Below, in pieces: positions 25,298 to 34,073 of a stretch of 64,000 bases of DNA. The notes beneath the pieces are model-generated. The model was not told the origin of the DNA. It searched no databases and saw only the letters and a list, made by a program, of their open reading frames with translations. The stretch covers positions 1 to 64,000 of the forward strand of contig NZ_KB908224.1 in NCBI RefSeq assembly GCF_000382365.1, read 5' to 3'. A program made the position numbers and the translations under genes. Position 1 is the first letter of the stretch. The number at the start of each line of letters is the position of its first letter. Origin of the DNA: Pannonibacter phragmitetus DSM 14782 (GTDB taxonomy: Bacteria; Pseudomonadota; Alphaproteobacteria; Rhizobiales; Stappiaceae).

Positions 25298-27682
25298 TTA
25301 TGCGGGCACCTGCCGCAGCTGGCGGCCGGCGGTGAGGCTGGAGACGGCGGCGACGATCGAGGCCGTGTCGATGCCGAAGTGGCGGTAGAGATCGCCGATG
25401 GTGCCGGTCTGGCCGAAATGCTCCACCCCGAGTGCCAGCGACTGATGACCACAGACACTGCCGAGCCAGGAGAGCGTGGCCGGGTGGCCGTCGATAACGG
25501 TCACCAGCTTGCAATGGCGCGGCAGGTTCCACAGCAGGCGTTCTGCATGGCTCGCCGGGCCGAAGGGCGGCAGCTCGCCCTTGCGGCGCATGCGCTGCGC
25601 CGCCGTCCAGCCGGAATGCAGGCGCCCGGCCGAGGTGACGGCAAGAACCGCCACATCGCGGCGGCCTTCGCCGATATAGCCGGCAGCAGCAATGGCTTCC
25701 GGCGCCACGGCGCCCTGATAGGCAATCACCACCTCGCAGTTCGGTCCCGGCGGACGCAGCCAGTAGGCGCCATTGATGACATCGCTGGCGAAATCTTCAC
25801 CCGACGGAAGCGCGGCCTGCTCGATGGGCCGGGTGGTTAGGCGCAGATAGACTGCGCCGCCCTTGGCATCCGGCAGCAGGCTCACCGGGTCGGGCGTGGC
25901 ATCACCCTCGCGCTGCATGTAGTCGAAGGCCCAGCCCATGATCAGCGCCAGCTCGGCGGCAAAGGCAGGCTCGAAGGCGGCCAGCCCGTCCTGCGACATG
26001 CCGATCAGCGGGGTGTTGATCGACTGGTGCGCGCCGCCTTCGGGAGCGAGTGTCACGCCCGAGGGCGTTCCTGCTATGAGGAAGCGGGCGTCCTGATAGC
26101 AGGCGTAGTTGAGGGCATCGAGGCCACGGCAGACGAAGGGATCATAGACCGTGCCGACCGGCAGCAGCCGCTTGCCGAAGAGGGGAGAGGCAAGCCCTGC
26201 TGCAGCAAGCTGCAGGAAGAGGTTCATCTCTGCGATGCCCAGCTCGATGTGCTGGCCTTCCGGGGCGAAGTCCCATTTGGCGGTGGAAGGAATGTTCTGG
26301 GCTCGGAAGAGATCGGCTCTGGCGTTCCGGGCCCAGAGCTTGCGCCGGTTGACCCAGGGGCCGAGGCCGGTGGTGCCGGTCACATCCGGCGACAGGGTGA
26401 CGATGCGCTGGGCCAGTTCGCTCTTCTGGCGGCCGATGTCATCCAGAATGCGGCTGAAGGCCATCTGGGTGGAGGTTTCGCGTTCGCCGGACGGGGCGGG
26501 CAGGGCAGGGACGCTCACCCTGTCACTGCTGTGGCGGCGGCGGCCTGCCGCGAAGAAGGGCGCGGATTTCAGGAAAGCCTGCAGTCCGGCCTGGTCCTTC
26601 ACGCCTGCGAAAGGCTCCCACTCCTGCCCTTCCGGCACACCCATGTGGGCCTGCCAGTCCTGCATCTGCGCCTTGGTCATCAGGCCGCCGTGGTTGTCCT
26701 TGTGCCCGGCAATCGGCGTGCCCCAGCCCTTCACCGTATAGGCAAGGAAACAGACCGGCCGGTCATGCGTAATGCTGTCAAAGGTCTGTGCCATGGTCTC
26801 GACGCAGTTGCCGCCGAGGTTTTCCATCAATGCTGCCAGCTCTGCATCACTGCGCCGGGCGATGAGGGCGGAAACATCGCCCTGATCGCCCAGATCATCC
26901 ATCAGCCGCTGGCGCCAGACGGCACCGCCGCTGAAGGTGAGGGCGGAGTAGAGCTGGTTCGGGCAGGCATCGATCCAGGCGCGCAGGCGTTCGCCGCCCG
27001 GCTCGGCAAAGGCGGCGCGCTGCAACACGCCATATTTCACCTTCACCACATCCCAGCCGAAGGCCTCGAAGATCTTTTCGATGCGGGCCCAAAGGCCCTC
27101 GTGCACAACACCGTCGAGGGACTGGCGGTTATAGTCGATGATCCACCAGACATTGCGAAGGTCGTGCTTCCAGCCTTCCTGCAGGCACTCATGCACATTG
27201 CCTTCGTCCACCTCCGCATCGCCCATCAGCGCGATCATGCGGCCCTGGCGCAGATCCTTGCCCCAGGGCTTGCCGGAAATATAGTCCTGCACGATGGAGG
27301 CGAAGGAGGTGATGGCAACGCCGAGGCCGACGGAGCCGGTGGAGAAATCCACGTCATCCACGTCCTTGGTGCGGCTCGGATAGCTCTGCACCCCGCCATA
27401 ACCGCGAAAATTCTCCAGCTTCTCGCGGGCGATGTTGCCCATCAGGTAGTGCATCGCATGGAACACCGGCCCGGCATGGGGCTTCACCGCCACTCTGTCC
27501 TCCGGCCGCAGCGCCGAGAAATAGAGCGCCGTCATGATCGACACCATCGAGGCGGAGGAAGCCTGATGGCCGCCAATCTTGATGCCATCCGCCTTGGGCC
27601 GCAGATGGTTGGCGTTGTGGATCATCCAGTGCGACAGCCAGAGCAGGCGCTGCTCGATGGTCTTGAGATGCTGATGGGACAT
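25298..27682 (-). CDS. 2-oxo-acid dehydrogenase E1/transketolase-like enzyme (MdeB-like)
   Basis: A 794-aa thiamine-diphosphate enzyme of the homodimeric AceE/transketolase superfamily. The TPP-binding segment is MGDAEVDEGNVHECL; other family blocks are KPHAGPVFHAMHYL, DVDFSTGSVGLG and APEGGAHQSINTPL. It is shorter than AceE (about 890 aa) and resembles the Pseudomonas MdeB type, which acts on 2-oxobutyrate from methionine breakdown. The divergent Lrp/AsnC gene fits that arrangement (MdeR is Lrp-type). No E2 or E3 genes are in the window. The ATG at 27682 has GGAGAG before it. The exact oxo-acid is inferred. Confidence 0.8.
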   Translation of the reverse strand: MSHQHLKTIEQRLLWLSHWMIHNANHLRPKADGIKIGGHQASSASMVSIMTALYFSALRPEDRVAVKPHAGPVFHAMHYLMGNIAREKLENFRGYGGVQSYPSRTKDVDDVDFSTGSVGLGVAITSFASIVQDYISGKPWGKDLRQGRMIALMGDAEVDEGNVHECLQEGWKHDLRNVWWIIDYNRQSLDGVVHEGLWARIEKIFEAFGWDVVKVKYGVLQRAAFAEPGGERLRAWIDACPNQLYSALTFSGGAVWRQRLMDDLGDQGDVSALIARRSDAELAALMENLGGNCVETMAQTFDSITHDRPVCFLAYTVKGWGTPIAGHKDNHGGLMTKAQMQDWQAHMGVPEGQEWEPFAGVKDQAGLQAFLKSAPFFAAGRRRHSSDRVSVPALPAPSGERETSTQMAFSRILDDIGRQKSELAQRIVTLSPDVTGTTGLGPWVNRRKLWARNARADLFRAQNIPSTAKWDFAPEGQHIELGIAEMNLFLQLAAAGLASPLFGKRLLPVGTVYDPFVCRGLDALNYACYQDARFLIAGTPSGVTLAPEGGAHQSINTPLIGMSQDGLAAFEPAFAAELALIMGWAFDYMQREGDATPDPVSLLPDAKGGAVYLRLTTRPIEQAALPSGEDFASDVINGAYWLRPPGPNCEVVIAYQGAVAPEAIAAAGYIGEGRRDVAVLAVTSAGRLHSGWTAAQRMRRKGELPPFGPASHAERLLWNLPRHCKLVTVIDGHPATLSWLGSVCGHQSLALGVEHFGQTGTIGDLYRHFGIDTASIVAAVSSLTAGRQLRQVPA

Positions 27683-27701
27683 GGTTGTTCTCTCCTTCCG
27701 G

Positions 27702-27718
27702 CATCCCATCATGGGATG
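27702..27718. promoter_or_regulatory. 17-bp palindrome in the E1/Lrp divergent region
   Basis: CATCCCAT-C-ATGGGATG, perfect 8-bp arms, 20 bp before the E1 gene start and 78 bp from the Lrp-type gene. It is a likely operator for the Lrp/AsnC regulator; no binding data exist here. Confidence 0.45.
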
Positions 27719-27796
27719 AAGCGGGGGAGTGTGTCCTTGCTATTTCCGCCTTTCGGGCGCAGTGTTTTGCCGGTTTTCTCCAATTTTGGAGTTTGA

Positions 27797-28267
27797 GTGG
27801 TGGAAACAGCCAGGATTGATGAATTTGATGTCCGTATCCTGCGGGAGCTGGGCGCCAATGGCCGCCTGAGCGTGCAGGAGCTGAGCGAGCGGGTGGGGCT
27901 GAGCCCCACGCCGGTGGCAAGGCGCGTGCGCCAACTGGAGGCGGCGGGCATCATCACCGGCTATGCCGCCCTCATCGACGAGGCGGCGCTGGGCTTTTCC
28001 GTTTCCGTTTTCGTGTCGGTGAAGCTCGACCGGCAGGTAGATCAGGCGCTGGCCCAGTTCGAGGAGGCGGTGCGCGCCTTCCCCGAAGTGGTGGATTGCT
28101 GGCTGATGACGGGCAACCGGGACTATCTGCTGCGGGTGGTGACGGATGGGCTGGCCGGATTCGAGGCGTTTCTCACCGGGCGGCTGACGAAGCTTGCCTG
28201 CGTTTCCAGCATCGAAAGCTCCATCCCCCTGCGCCGCGTCAAGTCCGGCATCAGCCGCACGCCATGA
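27797..28267 (+). CDS. Lrp/AsnC-family transcriptional regulator
   Basis: A 156-aa regulator with an N-terminal winged HTH (IDEFDVRILRELGANGRLSVQELSERVGLSPTPVARRVRQLEAAG, residues about 7-55) and a C-terminal RAM ligand-binding domain (about 68-145, containing CWLMTGNRDYLLRV). It has a GTG start with TGGAG 6 nt upstream. It is divergent from the MdeB-like E1 gene and probably senses an amino acid to control it. Confidence 0.92.
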   Translation: MVETARIDEFDVRILRELGANGRLSVQELSERVGLSPTPVARRVRQLEAAGIITGYAALIDEAALGFSVSVFVSVKLDRQVDQALAQFEEAVRAFPEVVDCWLMTGNRDYLLRVVTDGLAGFEAFLTGRLTKLACVSSIESSIPLRRVKSGISRTP

Positions 28268-28385
28268 CGCCTGCCTCCGGAAGCTGCATTGATTTCGGAC
28301 GGCGGTTCGAAAAGCGCGCTGCACTTTCTGCCGAATTGATCTACAACGCTCGCCCACTGACTGGAAAACAAGATTGGTCCTCAAA

Positions 28386-29237
28386 ATGAAGTCTTTTGTC
28401 CTGACCTTGTCCTGCGAAGACCGTCCGGGAATCGTGGCCGCCATCACCACCGAGCTGGCCGATCTGGGCGCCAATATCGCCGAGAGCGATCAGTTCTGGG
28501 ACCGGGTGACCAACCGCTTCTTCATGCGGATCGAGTTCATTGTCCCGGTGGAGACAACCCGTGACGCGATTGCAAACGCCATCTCACCGGTGGTGAACCG
28601 CTTCGACCTGAAGACCGAACTTACCGACATGTCGCGCCGCAAGAAGATGATCATCATGGTGTCGAAATTCGACCATGCGCTGCTGCATCTTCTCTATCAG
28701 ATCCGCGTCGGCTGGATGGATGCGGAGGTTGTCGCCATCGTTTCCAACCACGAGGACAGCGCCCGCACCGCCACCCACGAGGGCATCCCCTTCCACTACT
28801 GGCCGGTGACCAAGGCCAACAAGGCGGAGCAGGAAGACAAGCTGCTGGCGCTGGTGAAGGAAACGGGTGCCGATCTGGTGGTGCTGGCCCGCTACATGCA
28901 GATCCTGTCCGACACCCTGTCCAAGCGGCTGTTCGGCAAGGTGATCAACATCCACCACTCGTTCCTGCCGAGCTTCAAGGGCGCGCGGCCTTATCATCAG
29001 GCACATGAGCGCGGTGTGAAGATGATCGGTGCGACGGCTCACTACGTAACGGCGGATCTCGACGAAGGCCCGATCATCGAGCAGGATGCGGAGCGGGTGA
29101 ACCACTCGCTTTCGGCCAATGATTTCGCTGCCCGCGGCCGTGATATCGAAGCGCGGGTGCTGGCCCGTGCCGTGAAGTTCCACCTGGAAAACCGGGTGAT
29201 CATCGTCGGCAACAAGACCATCGTCTTCAACCGCTGA
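28386..29237 (+). CDS. purU: formyltetrahydrofolate deformylase
   Basis: A 283-aa enzyme that splits 10-formyl-THF into formate and THF, balancing one-carbon units. An N-terminal ACT domain (MKSFVLTLSCEDRPGIVAAITTELADLGANI) senses glycine/methionine status in known PurU. The C-terminal formyltransferase domain has NIHHSFLPSFKGARPYHQAHERGVK and a downstream Asp in DLDEGPIIEQD. The ATG at 28386 is the family start; a TTG four codons earlier is also open. It is a single gene convergent with the alpha/beta hydrolase. Confidence 0.95.
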   Translation: MKSFVLTLSCEDRPGIVAAITTELADLGANIAESDQFWDRVTNRFFMRIEFIVPVETTRDAIANAISPVVNRFDLKTELTDMSRRKKMIIMVSKFDHALLHLLYQIRVGWMDAEVVAIVSNHEDSARTATHEGIPFHYWPVTKANKAEQEDKLLALVKETGADLVVLARYMQILSDTLSKRLFGKVINIHHSFLPSFKGARPYHQAHERGVKMIGATAHYVTADLDEGPIIEQDAERVNHSLSANDFAARGRDIEARVLARAVKFHLENRVIIVGNKTIVFNR

Positions 29238-29240
29238 GGC

Positions 29241-30041
29241 TCAGGCCTTCAGGCCCGAAAGCCGGTCCACCGCCTGCAGGAGCAAGTTCACATCCTGCGG
29301 GCGGGACAGGCGGTGGTCGCCATCGGGGATCTGCGTGAAGGTGACATCATCTTCCGCCAGAGCCTCCACCAGCCGGCTTGCATGCTGCCAGGGCACATCC
29401 GGATCCTCGCGTCCCTGCAGGATGGTGACCGGGCAGCCCGTGGCGAGGCGCTCGTCCAGAAGCAGGTGGTTGCGGCCATCCTCGATCAGCTGGCGGGTGA
29501 TGGCGTAAGGCCCGTCTCCATAGGCGGAGGGGCGCTCGATCCGGCCCTCGCGCATCAGCCGCTCCCGGCCCTCCTCATCCAGCCGCATCTTCCAGATCAG
29601 CTCTCCGGTGAAGTCCGTGGCCGGGGCGATGAGCACGAGGCCGCGAATGCGGCTCGGCTGCCCGGCGGCCAGTGCGGCCTTGCGGTGCTCCTGTGTCAGC
29701 CGCAGCGCCAGCCAGCCGCCCATGGACGAGCCGATGAGAACCTGCGGGCCGCTGGTGCAGCGGTCAAACACGGCGAGTGCTTCTTCCAGCCAGCGCGAGA
29801 TGGTGCCGTCTTCGAAAGCGCCGCCTGACAGGCCGTGGCCGGAGTAATCCATGCGCGTCACCGCCTGCCCGCGCGCCTTCGCATGGGCCGCCAGCGCCTC
29901 GGCCTTGGAGCCGTTCATGTGGGACTTGAAGCCGGAGAGCCAGAACAGGCCGGGCTGCCTGCCCGCTTCCGACTTCACCGCGATCTGCCGTTCATCCGCG
30001 CCATGGCCGAGGGTGAGGAATTGAAGGCCGTCCTGATCCAA
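29241..30041 (-). CDS. alpha/beta hydrolase (ABHD10-like serine esterase)
   Basis: A 266-aa hydrolase. Its family blocks are FWLSGFKSHMNGSKA near residue 30, the nucleophile elbow GSSMGG, the Asp in QGREDPDVPW and the His in PDGDHRLSRPQD. The conserved FWLSGFKS block lies upstream of the first ATG, so the start must be earlier. TTG at 30041 has GGAG 7 nt before it and is my choice. The frame remains open far upstream, but that part is antisense to other genes. Substrate unknown. Confidence 0.82.
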   Translation of the reverse strand: MDQDGLQFLTLGHGADERQIAVKSEAGRQPGLFWLSGFKSHMNGSKAEALAAHAKARGQAVTRMDYSGHGLSGGAFEDGTISRWLEEALAVFDRCTSGPQVLIGSSMGGWLALRLTQEHRKAALAAGQPSRIRGLVLIAPATDFTGELIWKMRLDEEGRERLMREGRIERPSAYGDGPYAITRQLIEDGRNHLLLDERLATGCPVTILQGREDPDVPWQHASRLVEALAEDDVTFTQIPDGDHRLSRPQDVNLLLQAVDRLSGLKA

Positions 30042-30116
30042 TGTAAGGCTCCGTTGTAACAGTCCTGCTGCGGGCCGGTGTGGCACAGGCGGGCGGCAAA
30101 TTGAAGGGCCCTGCCT

Positions 30117-31304
30117 GTGAAGAGCGACACTACCACCCGCCCGGCCGTGCTGCAGGTCATCCCGGATCTCAACACCGGCGGGGCCGAGCGCACCACGGTG
30201 GATGTGGCGGCGGCGCTGGTCGCAAGGGGCTGGCGGGCGGTTGTCGTCAGCGAAGGCGGGCGGCTGGTGCCGGAGCTGGAAGCTCTGGGGGCAAAGCACA
30301 TCATTCTGCCGGTGAAATCCAAGAACCCGCTGACCATTCTGGCCAATGCACGGCGGCTGAAGCGGGTGGCGCTGGCGGAGAACATCTCGCTCATCCACGC
30401 CCGCAGCCGCGCGCCGGCCTGGTCGGCGCTGATGGCGGCGCGGAGCCTCAAGCTTCCTTTCGTCACCACCTATCACGGTATCTACAAGCAGAAGGGCGCG
30501 CTCAAGTCCTGGTATAATTCCGTGATGGCGCGGGGCGACTGTGTCATCGCCAACTCCCGCTACACGGCAGACCTCATTGCCGCCCGCCATGAATTTGCGC
30601 GCGGCAAGATCACTGTCATCTACCGGGGCTCGGACATCGCTGCGCTGGCGCCCGAGGCCGTGACGGCGGAGCGGCGCGCGGCTCTGGCCGGGGCCTGGGG
30701 CGTGGACGGGGTCCGGCCTATTCTTTTGCAGCTGGCCCGGCTGACCGGCTGGAAGGGGCAAAAGGTGCTGATTGCCGCCATGGCGGAGCTGAAGGCGCGG
30801 GGCGCGGCCCTGCCGCTCGCCATCATTGCCGGGGATGATCAGGGCCGCAGCGGCTATCTGGCCGAACTGAAGGCGCAGATTGCCGCTGCCGGGCTGGAAG
30901 GCGGCGTGCGGCTGGTGGGGCACTGTGCCGATGTGCCGGCGGCACTGTCGCTCTCGTCCCTCTCCGTGGTGGCTTCGATTGAGCCTGAAGCCTTCGGCCG
31001 GGCGGCGGTGGAGGCGCAGGCGGCCCGTGTGCCGGTGATCGTGTCGGATCTGGGCGCCGTGCCGGAAACGGTGCTGGCGCCGCCGGAAGTGCCGGAAGAC
31101 GCGCGCACCGGCTGGCGCGTGCCGCCGGGGGATGCCGCCGCGCTGGCCGGTGCCATTGCCGGCGTTCTGGCGCTTGCCCCTGATGCAAGGGCGGCGCTGG
31201 TGGAGCGGGCGCAGGGGCATGTGGCGCGGCATTTCACGGTGGAAGCCATGTGCGCTTCCACGCTCGAAGCTTATGCCGGGCTGCTTGGCCGCAGGGCAGA
31301 ATGA
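30117..31304 (+). CDS. glycosyltransferase family 4
   Basis: A 395-aa GT-B fold transferase, cytoplasmic or membrane-associated. The N-terminal acceptor domain begins VLQVIPDLNTGGAERTTVDVA; the C-terminal donor domain has LLQLARLTGWKGQKVLIAA and the E-x7-E type motif EPEAFGRAAVEAQA. Such enzymes build surface glycans or lipopolysaccharide. GTG start at 30117. It sits between a divergent esterase gene and infC, with no other glycan genes nearby. Confidence 0.9.
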   Translation: MKSDTTTRPAVLQVIPDLNTGGAERTTVDVAAALVARGWRAVVVSEGGRLVPELEALGAKHIILPVKSKNPLTILANARRLKRVALAENISLIHARSRAPAWSALMAARSLKLPFVTTYHGIYKQKGALKSWYNSVMARGDCVIANSRYTADLIAARHEFARGKITVIYRGSDIAALAPEAVTAERRAALAGAWGVDGVRPILLQLARLTGWKGQKVLIAAMAELKARGAALPLAIIAGDDQGRSGYLAELKAQIAAAGLEGGVRLVGHCADVPAALSLSSLSVVASIEPEAFGRAAVEAQAARVPVIVSDLGAVPETVLAPPEVPEDARTGWRVPPGDAAALAGAIAGVLALAPDARAALVERAQGHVARHFTVEAMCASTLEAYAGLLGRRAE

Positions 31305-31324
31305 TCGCCGGCTTGCAAGAAAGG

Positions 31325-31353
31325 TTGACTTTCTCTGCGCTTCGGCCAATGCT
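31325..31353 (+). promoter_or_regulatory. candidate infC promoter
   Basis: TTGACT at 31325-31330, a 17-bp spacer, and AATGCT at 31348-31353. The -35 is good and the -10 poor. It is 160 bp before the infC start and follows the glycosyltransferase stop. Confidence 0.35.
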
Positions 31354-31418
31354 TTGTCTGTTCCTGCCACACTGGATGTGGCCGCGGCCCCGGCGCAAGC
31401 GCGCGGGGCTGAAGCGCA

Positions 31419-31462
31419 TTGGAGTGGTGCTCTGTTCCTGTTCTGGAATGGTGCTCTGTGCC
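31419..31462 (+). repeat. two-unit 24-bp tandem repeat in the infC leader
   Basis: Units 31419-31438 and 31443-31462 (T/C-TGGA-G/A-TGGTGCTCTGT-T/G-CC) match at 17 of 20 positions with a period of 24 bp. They lie in the untranslated stretch before infC; function unknown. Confidence 0.6.
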
Positions 31463-31514
31463 CTTGCGGGAACAGCCAAATGACCGTGCTGCAACGATAG
31501 AGGAGATAGCGACC

Positions 31515-32057
31515 ATTCGCCGTCCGTTCCGCGCCCCGCCTCCCACGAAGGATGGCCCGCGCACCAATGACGAAATTCGCGTTCGCGAAGTCCAGCTGAT
31601 TGATCACGAAGGCCAGAACCGCGGCATTGTCCCGACCGGTGAAGCCCTCGAAATCGCGATGGAGGCCGGTCTCGACCTGGTCGAGATTCAGCCGAATGCG
31701 CAGCCGCCCGTATGCAAGATCCTTGACTACGGCCGGTTCAAGTATCAGTCGCAGAAGAAGGCAGCTGAAACGCGCAAGAAGCAGAAGACCGTCGAGATCA
31801 AGGAGATCAAGATGCGTCCGAACATCGACACTCATGACTATGAAGTGAAGATGAAGGCGATGATGCGTTTCTTCTCTGAAGGCGACAAGGTGAAGGTCAC
31901 GCTCCGGTTCCGCGGCCGTGAAATGGCTCACCAGGATCTGGGCATGAAGCTGCTGATGCAGGTGCGCGACGAGACGGCGGAAATCGCCAAGGTCGAGTCC
32001 TCGCCCCGCCTCGAAGGCCGCCAGATGGTGATGGTTCTCTCGCCGATCCAGCGCTGA
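31515..32057 (+). CDS. infC: translation initiation factor IF-3 (AUU start)
   Basis: A 180-aa factor that binds the 30S subunit and checks start-codon pairing. The N-domain begins [21 protein letters not shown] and the C-domain contains [16 protein letters not shown]-like text and ends MVLSPIQR. The start is ATT at 31515, ten bases after GAGGAG; no ATG or GTG fits the conserved N-terminus. AUU starts on infC are known to let IF-3 repress its own translation, and the same control is expected here. A terminator follows. Confidence 0.93.
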   Translation: MRRPFRAPPPTKDGPRTNDEIRVREVQLIDHEGQNRGIVPTGEALEIAMEAGLDLVEIQPNAQPPVCKILDYGRFKYQSQKKAAETRKKQKTVEIKEIKMRPNIDTHDYEVKMKAMMRFFSEGDKVKVTLRFRGREMAHQDLGMKLLMQVRDETAEIAKVESSPRLEGRQMVMVLSPIQR

Positions 32058-32084
32058 GCCTTTCTCCGGCAAAAGATTCGTGCG

Positions 32085-32121
32085 GCGGCTGCGGAGCAAT
32101 CCGTGGCCGCCTTGCTTTTTT
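32085..32121 (+). terminator. Rho-independent terminator after infC
   Basis: GCGGCTGCGGA-GCAA-TCCGTGGCCGC (9 of 11 pairs) followed by CTTGCTTTTTT. It separates infC from rpmI-rplT, which have their own promoter. Confidence 0.75.
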
Positions 32122-32154
32122 GAGGCGGGTGATCCAGTGCCCGCATGAATCCGG

Positions 32155-32183
32155 TTGCAAAGGCGGCAGGCTGTCCCTATAAG
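32155..32183 (+). promoter_or_regulatory. sigma-70-type promoter of rpmI-rplT
   Basis: TTGCAA (32155-32160), a 17-bp spacer, and TATAAG (32178-32183). The roughly 175-nt leader to rpmI contains GGTCCA...TGGACC, a stem that could serve ribosomal-protein feedback. The 309-bp stretch between infC and rpmI holds only this promoter, the leader and the infC terminator. Confidence 0.65.
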
Positions 32184-32366
32184 CCTCCGGTCCAGAGTCG
32201 TCCGGCTCTCCGTGGACCAATCGTCTGTTGCCGTTTTCTGACCTGTTTTCCTGAAACAAGTCAGACTGCGCAGGCGGGTCCCAAGAGAACCAGGGCATGC
32301 CGTGGCGGCTTCTCGATGCACCAACAAACGAGCGGGCTTTGGCCCGCGCCAATGAAAGGATGCAAA

Positions 32367-32564
32367 ATGCCCAAGCTGAAGACCAAGTCTGGAGCCAAGA
32401 AGCGCTTCAAGCTGACCGCGACCGGTAAGGTCAAGACCGGTCAGGCTGGCAAGCGTCATGGTATGATCAAGCGCACGGCCAAGTTCGTCCGCAACGCACG
32501 TGGCACCACCACGCTGTCGCCGCAGGACGCCCGGATCGTGAAGCAGTACATGCCGAACGCCTAA
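32367..32564 (+). CDS. rpmI: 50S ribosomal protein L35
   Basis: A 65-aa basic protein, [20 protein letters not shown] and so on, ending KQYMPNA, full length for bacterial L35. GAAAGGA is 7 nt before the ATG at 32367. It is followed after 28 bp by rplT, the normal rpmI-rplT operon; L20 feedback on this operon is known in other bacteria. Confidence 0.97.
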   Translation: MPKLKTKSGAKKRFKLTATGKVKTGQAGKRHGMIKRTAKFVRNARGTTTLSPQDARIVKQYMPNA

Positions 32565-32592
32565 CGCCACCTGACAATCAAGGAGACTACCA

Positions 32593-32952
32593 ATGGCGCG
32601 TGTCAAGCGGGGCGTAACGGCCCATGCCCGTCATAAGAAGGTTATCAAGGCAGCCAAGGGTTACTATGGCCGCCGCAAGAACACCATCCGCGTGGCCAAG
32701 CAGGCCGTCGAGAAGGCAGCACAATATGCCTATCGCGACCGCAAGGTCAGGAAGAGGAACTTCCGCTCGCTCTGGATCCAGCGCATCAACGCTGCCACCC
32801 GTGAGCTGGGCCTGACCTACGGCCGCTTCATCGACGGCCTCAACAAGGCTGGCATCGAAGTCGACCGCAAGGTTCTGTCCGATCTCGCCATCCATCAGCC
32901 GGAAGCCTTCAAGGCTCTGGTCGAGAAGGCTCAGGGCGCTCTGGCTGCCTAA
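32593..32952 (+). CDS. rplT: 50S ribosomal protein L20
   Basis: A 119-aa protein, [20 protein letters not shown] and so on. It binds 23S rRNA early in 50S assembly, and elsewhere also its own mRNA as a repressor. Length and all family blocks ([29 protein letters not shown]) are standard. Last gene of its operon, with a strong terminator 36 bp on. Confidence 0.97.
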   Translation: MARVKRGVTAHARHKKVIKAAKGYYGRRKNTIRVAKQAVEKAAQYAYRDRKVRKRNFRSLWIQRINAATRELGLTYGRFIDGLNKAGIEVDRKVLSDLAIHQPEAFKALVEKAQGALAA

Positions 32953-32987
32953 GCAGCAAGGTCCTCGCGGCGTGATCTCATGATCGC

Positions 32988-33024
32988 AAGGCGCTCCCGG
33001 AAACGGGGGCGCCTTCTTTCTTTG
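32988..33024 (+). terminator. Rho-independent terminator after rplT
   Basis: AAGGCGCTCCCG-GAAA-CGGGGGCGCCTT, a 12-bp stem with one G-T pair and a GAAA tetraloop, then CTTTCTTT. Confidence 0.9.
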
Positions 33025-33054
33025 GGGGTGGAGGGGGCGCCGGCTCATTCTCGC

Positions 33055-33253
33055 TGTCATCCTCGCGAAGGCGAGGATCCAGTATCCCCGGATTCAAGCT
33101 ATTCCAGCAAGAGTGGGGGATTGTTCGGCGTGAAAGCAGGAGAATAGAGCATCTTCGATGCCACTGGTTTCAAAGAATGAGTGCTTCTGTTTATCTTGAT
33201 CTCCGTGCGCACTGGATCCCGGTCTTGCCGCTGCGCGGCAAACCAGGATGACA
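33055..33253. repeat. intergenic repeat with GTCATCCT/AGGATGAC ends
   Basis: The left part is TGTCATCCTCGCGAAGGCGA continuing to GGATCCAGT. The right part is ACTGGATCCCGGTCTTGCCG continuing to AGGATGACA. The outer TGTCATCCT and inner GGATCCAGT recur inverted, like the GTCATCC...GGATCCAG palindromes found widely in alphaproteobacterial spacers. The 33056-33622 gap otherwise holds nothing I can assign, apart from a TTAACCATTAA stretch at 33510. Confidence 0.6.
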
Positions 33254-33622
33254 TTCGAGAGACTGTAGGGGACGGAGGTATTGCAGCCATCCCGTCCCAT
33301 TTCACGTCCGCATTCTGTGCCAAAGCGGGGCCGGGTGCCGGGACGGGACAGGCTGGCGGACCGGAGGCATGGGCCGGACCGGCGCAGTATGCCCGCCCCG
33401 GGGCGCCTGGGCGGCGCAAAGGGCCGCCGGATGGGGCTGGCGGGGGCGGGGAGATTCAGACGGAATCTCAGTGCCTTGACCGTTTCAGGCCTTCCTGCGG
33501 CCTGCGGCGTTAACCATTAAATGAAATTTCTCAATAAATTCAATGTCAAAAAGTTAACGCGATCCGGCCTGCTGGCACATGCCTTGCGACTTTCAGGACA
33601 AGCCCCGTGAGGGCGTCCCGAA

Positions 33623-33982
33623 GTGAAACAGGCAGAGGCAGATCCGTTGCGTATCGATCCTATCCGAGCCCAAGAGCGTGCCGCCGCCCGCCGCAGTGCC
33701 AGAGCGAGAGCCAAGGCCGAAGCTGCCACCGCCGCGCAGGCCGAAGAGCTGCGCCGCACGCCGCCCTCCGTTCCCGTGCCCATGGTGCTGCGTACCGAGG
33801 AGCGCACCGCCAGCTTCACCATGTACCGGCCCGATGCGGCGTTTCTGGCCCAGCTCATCGCCATGCGCGATGCCGGTACGCTGAATGATGACGCGGGGAG
33901 CGATGCGGCGGTGAGCTACCGGCGCACGGCGGCCAGCCCGCGCCGCCGGCCGGCCGGTTTCGTGGTGTCAGCCAGTTTCTGA
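33623..33982 (+). CDS. hypothetical protein, Arg/Ala-rich N-terminus
   Basis: A 119-aa protein of unknown function. The first 50 residues are charged and probably helical (RAQERAAARRSARARAKAEA). The more conserved-looking part is TASFTMYRPDAAFLAQLIAMRDAG followed by AVSYRRTAA. This YRPDAAFLAQLIA...YRRT pattern resembles short uncharacterised alphaproteobacterial proteins, from memory. GTG start at 33623. No signal peptide or membrane segment. It stands alone. Confidence 0.6.
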   Translation: MKQAEADPLRIDPIRAQERAAARRSARARAKAEAATAAQAEELRRTPPSVPVPMVLRTEERTASFTMYRPDAAFLAQLIAMRDAGTLNDDAGSDAAVSYRRTAASPRRRPAGFVVSASF

Positions 33983-34073
33983 AGACAGGCATCAGTGCTG
34001 TTTCGAAGTCCCTGGGTGGGGACTTCAGGAGAGGGCGGCTCGGGGGAGGAGCTGCCCTCTCGCCTTTTCGGGG

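Noticed and set aside
26027-27796. Plus-strand frame opposite the E1/transketolase gene
   Set aside because: Antisense to a recognised enzyme and without motifs.
30042-32606. Upstream extension of the minus-strand alpha/beta hydrolase frame
   Set aside because: It runs antisense through the glycosyltransferase, infC, rpmI and part of rplT, and has no protein character; only the 29241-30041 part matches a hydrolase.
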